Below, piece after piece: positions 10,448 through 21,505 of a stretch of DNA of 64,000 nt. Position 1 is the first letter of the stretch; each line of letters starts with the position of its first letter. Under the pieces are notes generated by a model. That model did no database searches and was not told the DNA's origin. It saw only the letters and a list, made by a program, of their open reading frames with translations. Source of the DNA: Bryopsis sp. KO-2023 (taxonomy: Eukaryota; Chlorophyta; Ulvophyceae; Bryopsidales; Bryopsidaceae); assembly GCA_030272585.1 (NCBI GenBank), contig BSYQ01000003.1, positions 744,001-808,000 of the forward strand, in the 5' to 3' direction. The position numbers and the translations under genes are program-made.

Positions 10448-13400
10448 TCAAAAGGATGCTGAGGTGTCGGAATCGGAAGTGGTGCTGTCACTACCAGTGA
10501 CACTGCCTCGTGCTTTTTCCATAGCCTTCAATTCTTGAGTTCCTTTGCAGTCGAACAGACGGTACTGTCCCAGATCTTCCTGTGGGTGCGCAACCCAGTT
10601 GATAACGTACTCCGTCGTCACACAGGTGACTCCAGAATTGAGGAAAGATTTGGTAGTCCTACACAACCCACAAAAGTAAACTCATATCAACTCAGGAATC
10701 CTTTCGGAAAACTTGGTTACATTGCAGAACAGCCCCTGAAAGGCATTTTGATAAGCGGCACTCCATCACATCCCTCGCTACAGCCAAGCAGCGATCGGCA
10801 AATGCAGAACAAAGAAAGACACTGTAATAATGACTTTAGGGATCTCATTCTTTGGCCAATACTCAGCAACACTTCAAAACAGTGAGCGTTTTTCTCGACT
10901 TTTACCTGTCTGTGTTCCTTGATTTGTCGCTGCCGATGACAGCAATATTCGCTGTTCCTTTCTTCAATTGTTCTGTGTAGGGTGGGGCCTTCTTCAAGAC
11001 TTTTCCACCTCCAGCCGTGATAATTCTTTGGACGGTGTCGTTTCCAGGGGCATCGAGCTCTCCGTAGAAGAAAGCCTCGATTCCCTCGAACGCACCGACA
11101 CCGAGTTTCCTTGAGCGAGTTCTCCAGTGCGCTGGGGCACCTGGGAAAAACAACACACAGAAACCACGATCACCACAAGGACAACCCCCCCCAAAACACA
11201 CACACACACACACACAGAAAAAGAGAGAACTGCATGTGCGCAAAGGTTGTAACATGAATCGACACCAATTTCCACTCAACATTCGACCAGCATTAAATCT
11301 TTAAAAACACCGGAACAAAGGATTAGTCACAAGCTCCAGAATTCTTGATTCGGGAGGGAGAACTGAAGGTAATAAACAGAAATATACACACCTTCTGAGA
11401 TAACATCGTTATCGGTCTTTGACAGCTCAAATGGTGTCTCTTCCACGAGGTCGTCTTCTTCCTGACACCTCTGGACATATTCTGAGGTCAGGATCCACTT
11501 TCCAGCAGCCATGCCACACATTGTCTTGTCATTCCTTCGCAGCAGGGGCACCACCACATGGGTGGTTTTTGGATCGTAGGAACCTGTGGGGGAAAAGCCA
11601 GCAAAAATTCTCACCGTCAGTCAAAAATGGTGATGGATCAAATCAGCAAGGGGAAAATGACAAGGGGCTGCTTCTTCCAGGCAGAAAAGGCTAATATCAG
11701 AATGCAATCGTACAATGACTGGTACACACCTGATGCGGTCTTCACCTCCAACTCAGCGAGAGATTCTGTGATTTTGGTTTTTTCATACTTCTCCATGCCA
11801 CTGATTGCAAAGAGAGGCTCTGCCTGAGAATGTCGCCTCCTCCTCCTCTGTCTTCGTTCGTTGGATTGAGAGCCCCTTTGAAATGCTGGCCTTGCTGGCT
11901 CCTGTGCTTCAGAGTTTCTTGCACGTTTTGCAGGAGTTGGCCGGGGTTCGTTCAAGGATGATTTTCTCTTGCTTGTAGCTACTTTCCTTCGGCTTCCTCC
12001 TGCTCACCATGAAAAAAAATTCAACCAACATGTATTGACAATTGGCTACTGTCGGATTTGGTGTTAAGGCGTCTGAAACTTGTGTGGATTGGGCAGCGAG
12101 GTCACGATTGTTTCGATTTGTGTAGGACCTTTTTCCATATAAATAGCTCCGAAAAGAAAACAATTTGTAAAAAGCAAGCCGAGGAAGCAATAGAAACTTG
12201 GAAAGGGCTTGTTACCTTCAGGAGGTGGAGCCACTTTGGCAGGGGTTTTGATTCTGAGCGACCTCCTTGGCATCTTCTTTTGTGGTTCATCTGAATCACT
12301 GGACTCCTCCCTTTCCGCCTGTGATCTCCTTCCCTTTCTTTTGACGGGACCTCTGGTGGGGGTACCTCTTGCAGCCGTCTGACCTGACCGTGAAGCTCTC
12401 TTCGCTCGGGTCCTGACACCCTCTGCTGCTGGGGTTTCTGGCTCACTCTTTGCAACGGTCGACCTCCTTGCTGGAGCCCGACCTCGCCTGGTTCTTTGCA
12501 CTGTCCTGGTCACAGCTTCCTCATTTGAACCTTCCGTGGACTTCCCCTCCTCAGACTCCATATCTTTTTTCGGCAATCGCCTGGCTCTCAATGACCTTCT
12601 CGGCTTTGGATCTTCACTGGACTCATCCTCCGTTTTAGCTTGAACCTTGCTGGCTCGTCTCCTTGCACTCCGACGAGCAGAACCCCGTGGTGGTGTTTTC
12701 TGGTCTGCCTTCCTGTTTGACTTCCTTGCACTCCTCCTTACGACTGGTCGAGAAGGCTCCGACTGACTCATGGGCTCACTGTCCTTGCCATCTTCAGAGT
12801 TCATTTGTTGACCGGCTGGCTGGTTTCCTTGATCTGATTGATCGACATCGTCTGCATCCTCGCCACCATTGTCACACTCCATATCATTTCCGTCTTGGGC
12901 ATCCTTTTCGACACTCATGTCTTGGACATTATCCACATCATTTCTTTCTTGGACATCCTTTTCGACATTCATATCTTGGACATCGTCCTCATCAGTGTTT
13001 GCGACTTGGACATCATTGTTGATTTCACCATCCTTGACATTGTTGCCAGCATTGGTTTCAGGATCAACTGGATCATTGCCTTCCTGAGGCTTCTGATTGT
13101 CCCCATCACCTTCCTCACTTCCTTTTTCAGCAGGGAATTCTGCAACACCCAGAACCAGAAAAAAAAACCGATCAACACACTGTAACAAGTCCTGCATCGA
13201 TGTTGAAAGCTGCAATCCGAATTGAAATTCTTTAACCAGACTTGAGCATCAAGAAACCCTCGCTAGGGTGGCCAGAAAGTTCTCTTACCTTTGGTTGCAT
13301 CAGTCTTTGGCTGCTTCTTCTCAACAGGAGTTGCCTCCTGTCTCTCCAAGACAGCATCATTACCCTCATCTTTCTCCTGTGGGGGCGACAGCGACATGGA

Positions 13401-16075
13401 CAGACCCATGGGTGGATTGGCACCATGCAAGGAAGCAGCTTCTTGATCATCTCCATCTGATTTGATGTGCTCCTTCTCAGCAACATCCTGGTCCGCTGCA
13501 ACTGCCTCGTCAGTTTTGTCCCCTTCATCCATAACAAGCGTGGGAGGAATTGCACCCCCATCACCGTCATCAGCCGCATCCATCTGGTCTTCACGTTCTT
13601 TTTCTTTGGCAGGCTCAGCCTCTGCCATCTTGGCGTCTTCCTGGACCTGTGTGGTGATGTCCAATTGGGACGCCAGCGCTCCGATGACAGACCCAGCATG
13701 TGCCACCTGGATCAATCAGACAAACAACCAGTCATACAACAATTCCACAATTCTGACAAACGATCAAGAGCTGCCACCACGAGTGAGAAGCAAACAAACA
13801 TACCTGCTGAGACATATCCATGTCTTGCATGCTCGACTCCATCATGAAGGTGGGAACAGGAGCATCCTTGAGGCCTTTTGGTCCAGATTTTGGTTCTGGA
13901 TTCCCAGCAGTTGGGACCTCAGTGCTTGGAGGAGCCAAAGATTTTCCAGGCTCAGTTGCTGGCACATTTTCTTGCTTGCCCTTCTGGTCCTTTTCGGGTT
14001 CCTGGACATTTTGCTCCTTGTCAGGATTGCCATCCGAATCATCTCCGCCAAGCATCTCATCATCAATCGCCAGGGTGGGGTCCAAATCCGGTTTTTCTGG
14101 CTCCTCGTCTTGCTCTGCTTCGGCTTCGACATTTGGTTGAGCTGGGGCACCACCCAAAGAGGGAAAGCCACCATCCTCTTCGGAACTGTCGGCAACCTGA
14201 GCACCCTCCAGCGTGTAAGGCTCTGGACCACACACAAACCACCACGTCATATTAGTAATCGTCTCAGCTCGCCAGGGTCCATTCCAGCAAAATTGAAGAA
14301 ACAGGCAAATAGCAACAGTCAAATAAGCAACCAGGACTTCACCCACCCTCTGCAAGGAACTTCCATTCCTTCAAGCATTCGTCCAGCCATTCGATGCTCA
14401 CGATATGAACACTTGGATGCCTGCAATGCAAACCACAGTCTCGAACTCTCAATAACCGAATCGTGACAAAACACAGCCTCTCAAGTCAGACAGCAATGGC
14501 ATTGGCAGCACACTTACTTTCTTGCCTTCACCACTTTCTCACTAGCAGTGGCGAGATCTTTCACGACCAGGTGGGTCGTGTTTGCTGGCACTGTCATCAC
14601 ACCGGAATACCTGGCTCCTGTACACTCGCACTTGTAGCGTACCAGTTGCCGCTCTAGTCCCTGAAATCCATCGAAAATAGCAAATTCCATTGACCTCATT
14701 GAATAAATAAACCGGGTAGAGCTGCCAGCTTCATGTATTTGTACGCACGAGTCAAAACATGGGTGAACCAGCAGTGTACGTTATAGGAACAAGGAAAATC
14801 TCAATCAAATCACAGGAGATAGCTCTGCATTCAGACGGAAACCTCAATGAACAGGAAAAGAAGAAGAAAAAAAAATAGCGACGAAGGAAATAAGATGACC
14901 CACTCCTATCGAACTTACCCGGAAGTCTGTCTGGGTGACCTCCTGCACGTTTTCCTTGAAGCCTGGAATTTCGCACGCGGGGTACACTCCCTGAAGCACC
15001 AAAAATATTTTTTCATTGATGGGGAATTGTGGTGATTGGATCTCTGTGCACACAGCACTTGAATGCTGCTTAGGATGGTAAAAACAAGTGCCCACAGAAC
15101 TGGAGCCAACAATCCCGATCAGGATTCAGGATATCAGGATCAAACCTGATCCTCAGGATCCCATCAGGATCAACCCTAATCAGATGGATCGGAAGCTCTT
15201 TTTTTCTCACAGAAGGTTAAATTTACAGCAGTGGCACCACACAAGGCACAATATCGTTTCAACAGCTCACAATCAAAACAAAATGACTCAAACAAGCACA
15301 CAACAAGCAAAGAACAATAAGATTCCATCTCACCTCCTCGGTTTCCTCGACCAGCTTCTGCTCCGAGAGGCAACTCATGACGAACCCAGGCGCCACGACA
15401 TTTTGGTCGAGCAGCTGGGCTGCCCGGTAGAGGTCCTGCCCACGATGACGCAGCACCAAATGGGTGCATGCGTCATCGTAGACCGATGCCACGGTGCCCC
15501 CCAAGGTACCTTTATCAAATACATATGCCAGTCAGGCACAATCCAATTCCATAAACCCAAGATCCAGAACCCATCAATCCACAAACTCAACCAGAAGTGG
15601 CCATGTTGTCTGATCTACCCCAGGCTGGGCTGCTCTGCCTATCACTCTTGCTTTGTTTAAGGCATCCAAGCAGTGCTGGTTGACAATCCATTTTTTCTCA
15701 ACCATTGCACCAGACTATGTTATTCTGGCCTAGCAATTCAAAATGAAAACGCTTTCTTTTGCAAGGTTATATTTTACTGTTCCAATTGTGTGGTACAAAA
15801 CGAGGTGGCGGCTATCCACAGCCCATAATCGCTTTATTTTTCAGTTTCGGAGGGGGAAATTTAGGGGTTCGCGCACCTATCGCCGTTTTCAGCCAAGTGG
15901 TGAGGCTGATGGCTTCATCGTGGCGGGCTTCCTGTATGTCGACGTAGAAGATAAGGTCCTGGAGCATCACGTCGAGAGAGGAGAAAGGTTAAGAATCCAA
16001 ACTGAACTTAATTTTCACGCAAAAGGAGCAGGCAAATCAGACAAGAAAATAACTTACGGCGAAGATTTCCTCCAT
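10448..16075 (-). CDS. BRCT-repeat DNA damage response protein (N- and C-terminal BRCT pairs)
   Basis: Thirteen exons (high to low): 16075-16058, 15958-15877, 15509-15334, 14990-14919, 14660-14518, 14420-14347, 14222-13804, 13706-13289, 13139-12216, 11999-11730, 11583-11392, 11140-10906 and 10658-10448. Phases match at every junction and the total is 1077 residues. BRCT 1 (about 6-90) has GGTVASVYDDACTHLV. BRCT 2 (about 105-190) has NTTHLVV and the hallmark VSIEWLDECLKEW. The middle (190-840) is disordered: acidic, then basic with repeated RRS[AL]R. BRCT 3 (about 845-925) has AISGMEKYEK, THVVVP and GKWILTSEYV; BRCT 4 (945-1050) ends VTTEYVINWV. C-terminal tandem BRCTs of this kind bind phosphopeptides in PTIP, BRCA1 and MDC1. 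The overall layout resembles PTIP and the Arabidopsis BRCT protein At4g02110. Nuclear repair signalling is inferred from the family. The first exon is only 18 bases. Confidence 0.85.
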
Positions 16076-18042
16076 TTTGCCCTGCCGTCCGTCTCCTTTC
16101 TTCCCGTATATCCAAACGCACGCTCGTTCTTGCACTGACTCCAAAAACCGGCGAAACTGAAAGTGGAAAGAGAATCGATAAAGCTCTTTTGCTCTTTTAA
16201 CTTCACGCTAGCCCTGCTGCGCCAGTCATGGGGCCAAGTGATCAAACCGCTGATTGAGCAAATCCAAGTCAATGCAAAACCAACCCGAAACGCAGTCGTC
16301 ATTCCTCCGATTCCGTCGTACAGCGTCTGGACTGAAGACCCAGAGGGAGTTTGTCGGGGGTACAAGTGGGTCTGTGACGGCGTCTGGCCATGGCCGTCGT
16401 GGTTTGGTTTTCGGCCCAGTCTTCGACTTTTGTAACTGGATTTGGTTAGCAAACTTGTCCGGAACGGTTGATGACTTTTGACCAAAGGCGTGTTGGCGGT
16501 TTCCAGGGCTGTTGAGTTCAGGTGATTCCACTGTTCATCACTGACCAGCCCCAGTGATTCCAATGTCAGTCATGAGCAGTGGATGAAGAGGGTGTGCTGA
16601 GGTTGCTATCAAGGTTTACAGAATGAATGAGATGTGGTGAAGTAATCATGGATGGACAGGAATGAATAAGTTCTGTAATGAATTTTTGGCAAGCGAGCAT
16701 CAAAAACAGAAAAACAACGATCGGGTTAATACTCATAGAAAACATACTGCACATTTGAACAGCAACAACTCCTAAGTTTTTACAAAAACAAGGAATGACA
16801 AACCCAACCGATTTTCCTTCCTAGAATCTCATGACGAACCCAAAAAAATCACTCTCCTCCCATCACCACCCCATGCTACCCCTTCACATCACATTGGAAA
16901 CATAAGGTACTGGGTTTACCCAACCAGTCCTAAAATACCCACAACTCAAGTTGGAAACTTCTCAATGTCAATCTCAGAGAGCAACTCATACCTCGTACTT
17001 TTCTAGGGAGTTTGATACTTCGACTCATGCTGTTTCCTAGGCAGACCTGACCCTGGAATATCCAACAACATGCAATGATCTGCAGGCAGGGTGTCATGCC
17101 CTATGACTGACTGGGTTTGCATGCGCTTCCAAGAGAGTGATTACTAATGCCCCAGACTTGTGATGCAATAACGCCAGCAAAGATGTTCCATCTAGGGTGC
17201 ATTTGGTCATTGGGGTGTGTTGACATTCAAGGAACCACAAAGGAGGTGTCAAACGAAAAACAAACTTACAAACAGCATCAGTCCACCCACACCCACACTT
17301 CGGGTTTAACACAATATCCTCCCTCCAGATCTGACTCACCACATGAGTCAACTACAGGTCCCATCTCTTTTCCCCATAGTAACTCCACAATCTACCATCA
17401 TGAGTCTCCAAGCTCCCCATTGAAACAATCACCACACTTCAGTTCTGTATAACCACAACAGGTGGACCCCATGTACGAGGATTGAGATCAAATCTCAAGC
17501 ATGATGTCAATATCAGGTCGACTGTTTCCAGCTGTCGAGAAAAGTGTAAAAAAAACAAACATGATTACACGTGAAGATACCGCCCAAGTGCCAAAGATTC
17601 AAAATGCCACATAGATAAATTTGTGGAGTGAGTGGTTTGATTTAACTCATTCCGGTTGCTGTGATATCGACTCAACAAAGCAAGGTGAGTCACCAAACTC
17701 ATAAACCATGGATTGCAAGACTAGATCACAACTTCTCCCCCCATTTTGGTCTAACAAAAAGGGTGCATACTCGATCAACGAACTACCTGAAACCTGCAAA
17801 CTCAGCCTCCACAATGCTGGACCAGAGTCTCCAAAACAATATCACCAAAACTTCGATAAAAAAAAGTTTTTTGTTCGAGAGGAAACAATCCTGAGTTGTT
17901 TCCTACACAAAAGAACACTCCATGTTTTTGCTTGAAGAAAATTTGGGGAGAGGTTGAAAAAAGGCGATGCCGACACCATCCTTTCTCATGATCCCCTTCC
18001 TTTGAATTCATCATGTGTTAATGTACATCATCGAAAAACTTT
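16076..18042. other. Intergenic region without a recognisable gene
   Basis: This is the 5' flank of the BRCT gene and the 3' flank of the small secreted-protein gene. The sequence is unique, with short open frames on both strands and no conserved motif that I recognise. No RNA gene or mobile element was evident. Confidence 0.5.
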
Positions 18043-18760
18043 TTAGGATGTTACAGAACAAAAGTTTTTCGCTGGTGTAAACGTATGCTCAATCTTTGTC
18101 AAATTCGAGAATGCTGGGTTATCATCGAAGCTGTGCGAATCAATCAGCAGCAAAACATTCTCGAGGCCATATTTCAACACCAAATATTCATCCTGGCATT
18201 CTGCAATCTCCAAAGCCTGGTTATAATCATTCGAGGAATTCAAATCTTCATTTTCTTGCCGATATGCCAGATCAGAGCGCATTGCTGGGGTCATTTTGTC
18301 GTCAAGGTCTGCACACACACTACAAGAATCATCACATTCATGGAATATCCGCCTGGGAAAATTGAAAGCTCCATTTCCGAACAAATAATCAACAACTGCG
18401 TGCGTATCAAAATTATTAAAGGGCGTTTCAAGTACGAAATCACGTCACCCTTTTTCAGGAACGATTGTTAATTCAACGAGCAGGTGCTGAGTTGAAGACA
18501 ATGCGGTGGTCGACACGCCTTTGGCTTTGGCAGGTGCTGATCATCGCTTGACTAGAGATGTGGGCACTTGAGCGCAATCTATTGCAAAAGTTCCAGCGCA
18601 AGAAAACACACGTTCGAAAAATTATCACTGGAATCGATCGATGTCGTGTCCCACCCTGATGAGATTCGCATGGCGCAAAGGCGGCGGAATCATCGACCAG
18701 CGCCCCAACAAGAGCGACTGCTGCTCCCAGCACCAACACAGCCACCAAAGCACCAGCCAT
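18043..18760 (-). CDS. Small predicted secreted protein, unknown family
   Basis: I do not recognise the family. A three-exon model (18760-18655, 18536-18449, 18352-18043) has GT-AG junctions and matching phases and gives 167 residues. The first exon encodes a classic signal peptide: MAGALVAVLVLGAAVALVGA followed by a likely cleavage region. The second gives a Ser/Thr-rich stretch then HLLVELTIVPEKG. The third holds four clustered acidic/Cys positions (ECDDSCSVCADLDD) and ends FTPAKNFCSVTS. Five Cys fall after the predicted signal peptide, suggesting an extracellular or ER-lumen protein. No membrane segment follows the signal. The donor and acceptor strengths are moderate, so the intron positions could shift. 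No related gene is visible nearby. Confidence 0.5.
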
Positions 18761-20248
18761 CTGGGAGGTGGCACCCAAAAAGATCGCCTCGAAAGGCGGG
18801 GGTGTAGGGGGAGAAATATGAGGGCTGGGTGCTGTTGATCGAGGATTCACGAGGATGACACGATGGGGCTGGTGTCATCACCAGCCCCATGTGTCTGCAC
18901 CCTCCAAGCCAGGTGGGGCATCGACCTGGGGAGGCTACTTGTTGCTTGAAAACTTAGCTTGATGATGACGGAGAGCCGATCAGGGAAAACTAAGAACAAA
19001 TATCTATAAGATTTAAAACAAACACAAACATGAAGCAAAAATCATAAAGTATCGGAAAAAAAAGGGGATAAAAAGGACAAGCGAAGACATTGATGTTTTT
19101 TTGGCGGTTCAAATTTTTATTCCCAAGGATATGCTGGGATGGCCCAAGGGATTTGATTTCGTAAGTTTTTCTACCAGTCAGGCAACAGCAACCGCCGTTT
19201 TCAACGGAGATGCATGAAAAAGAAGTGGATGGCTCCAAGCTCTTTGTTGGGGAAGCCCAAACGAAAGACCAACGGCAAAAAGCTCGCGCTGAAAGGTGCT
19301 CCTCCCTCCTTTTCGTTTTTTTTAGATTTAAAAGGTCTTGGTCAATAGAATCCACAGAATATGGCAGAATAAGGCTCCATAATGCTCCATCGTATTTGCT
19401 TGATGAGTGTATGGTGTGACACACTTTTGATAATCATCTGTGTGTAAAAAAAACACGGTGCAAATGGGGCGATCGATGGAATAGGTGGTTACAGAAAATT
19501 TATTGCAGCGTCAAAATCTGTGACTCATTGGTGTGCTGGCATTCGTTGTTGATTAACGAACCTCATGTGTAGATTTTCAGAGCTGAGGAAAGACCGACTC
19601 AATCTCGGATGGGGTGGGAGGAATCGAGTGCAAAGGAGGGAGGAGAGGCAGCCACGCTGGGTGATGATGGACTGCTATGGGAAAATTCCTCCCAAAGTTG
19701 GAAGCATCCACAACTCCGCTGGCAGCAAACGAATGCAAGCGAGCTCCAGGGCTGCCACTCCCGTGCTTCCAGGGCGTGCGCACCGCTGTATGTACATACC
19801 AAAAAAAAAGGATGAGTTTCTAAGTCACATCATGAGGGAAAAAAACGCGCTCGACGAAAACTGAAATGTGAAGGAGAGAGAAATTAAAAATCAACTAACC
19901 GAGCACTAATCGGGTCAAAACATATTTTCGATCATGACGTTGATCCGCCAGAGTGGGTGGCCCCGATATAAAACGGACGTTAACTCTTTTTGTAATCATT
20001 CTTTCAAGTCACCTCAAAAGTGTCGACCGAGGTTTTTCCTAAGGACTTGCGGGTTCGTTTCATTGGTTTCGGAGGAAAACGTCATGCGGTGCAGGGCCTC
20101 TCTCAAAGTCTTGCAAAAACATTATATTCCGCTGGCAATTGGACGTCTGTCGCGTGGTACGCGACCCAATTCAGCCGCCACCTGCGAATTCCCAGTGCTG
20201 CTCCATTTTTCGGTGTTCTGTCTTTTTTTTCCTTTTTGGAAACGGAAT
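18761..20248. other. Intergenic region; one perfect hairpin, no gene recognised
   Basis: The only structure I see is a perfect hairpin at 18863-18890: 12-bp arms (ATGGGGCTGGTG and its complement) around a TCAT loop, about 100 bases upstream of the secreted-protein start. The remainder holds short open frames on both strands without family motifs. Confidence 0.5.
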
Positions 20249-20690
20249 TCAAGTCCGTCCACTTCTTTTCGCCAAGCGGCTGCGATTCGCGGCAACCTTC
20301 CCTTCTGTCGCCTCGTGATCTTCTTGTCTTTGAGCATCAACATCGGCAGCACGCTGCTTGGTTCTTGTAGTGTACGCAGTCTTCTCCATAGTCAGTCGGT
20401 CTGCTCGCCTATCCACCTCCTACAATTTCCTCAAGTGCATCCTCCTTCGAATATACTTCGATATTTTCAAGGTCATGAACAGCCATCCTAATTTTTTTCT
20501 TAGTCCCATCTGCTTCTTCCCGCGAAGCGTCTGTACGCTTTTTCGCTTCAACTTCGGCCTCCAACATTTCCATTCTCTTCGCCTCATCATATTGCTTTTG
20601 TACCCAGAGAAAGCTGTTGCTCATGCGCCAGACTCGCCTTTTTATTTTCGCAGCAATTGCGCGCACTCTTCTTTCGAGACGCCAACATCC
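20249..20690 (-). pseudogene. Coiled-coil coding remnant next to retrotransposon A
   Basis: On the minus strand two adjacent frames look coding. The first (about 20690-20410) is Lys/Glu-rich and helical, with MEMLEAEVEAKKRTDASREE and NIEVYSKEDALEEIV. The second (about 20410-20249) begins EVDRRADRLTMEKTAY and ends RSGRT before a stop. They are joined only by a frame shift or by an unproven intron. Retrotransposon A is inserted exactly at the upstream edge, at a CTCCAG that could have been a splice acceptor. The piece may be a gene broken by the insertion or an older decayed gene. I cannot assign a family. Confidence 0.3.
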
Positions 20691-20695
20691 CTGGA

Positions 20696-20935
20696 TGTTT
20701 AGAACCTCTCCTGCGCGACCTTGTCGCCAAAAGAAGCCCCCTGGACAGCCCCTTGAAGTCCTTTAACCCTCCAACCCCATGGGTCCCATCAACCACGTGG
20801 AGGAACCTAGCAAGCTAGGCGGACACCCTGTCCAGTCACATCACCCATCAGGGGGATGTGACCTCGACCACCCACTACACCACGCCACCCACGTGGCTAG
20901 TGGAGGCGGCACACTCAGGCAAGGAGGGCATAACA
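20696..20935 (-). repeat. Element A 3' LTR
   Basis: A 240-bp copy on the gag-pol 3' side. It is identical by eye to 27409-27648. Its outer edge abuts the CTGGA duplication, and its inner edge abuts the polypurine tract. Confidence 0.93.
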
Positions 20936-20955
20936 GTCCTCCCCCTCCGATGAGT
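20936..20955 (-). other. Element A polypurine tract
   Basis: Read on the minus strand, CGGAGGGGGAGGAC runs directly into the TGTTATGCC start of the 3' LTR. This is the expected position for second-strand priming. Confidence 0.8.
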
Positions 20956-21505
20956 CTCCACCTGGTGACTCGTGCCTCTGGAGCATATGTTGCTATTGCA
21001 ACATACCATGATAACCTGGAGTAGTTATCCTCGTGTGGTCAATAGAGCAGATGGGTTCACAAGATACTCGTGTACCTTAGCTATCGGTTACCCCTTTAGC
21101 TATGCGGACCACCCACATCTCTCTACAATGGATAATCAGTTGACTATTGTCCCACTGATTCTACCAACATCCAACACACCCATTCTTGGTGGCGAACCAA
21201 GACACCATATCAATTCCTCCCGAATTGATATCCATACTCTCACACCTGCACATCCGCTTATGCAGTAAGAAGATGCGATACCCAACACTTCTTCTTATTC
21301 AACTTCACCTTCCTGTTTCAGAAGCAAGTCGACTCCCATTATGCGAGAAACCCAAAGTCAAGGTAGCTAACCGTCAACTAAGGCAGGTTCATTAGTTGAA
21401 AGTATTTCTGCTCATACAAACAACTTGATTTTTTTGATCACGAACCCCTCTTCATATCAGTACTCCCCTTCCTGATCACGAAGAAAACACTCAACCCTAC
21501 ACAAG

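Noticed and set aside
12663-13185. His/Ile-rich plus-strand open frames
   Set aside because: They are antisense to the acidic Asp/Val repeats of the BRCT gene, and the periodicity is inherited from those repeats.
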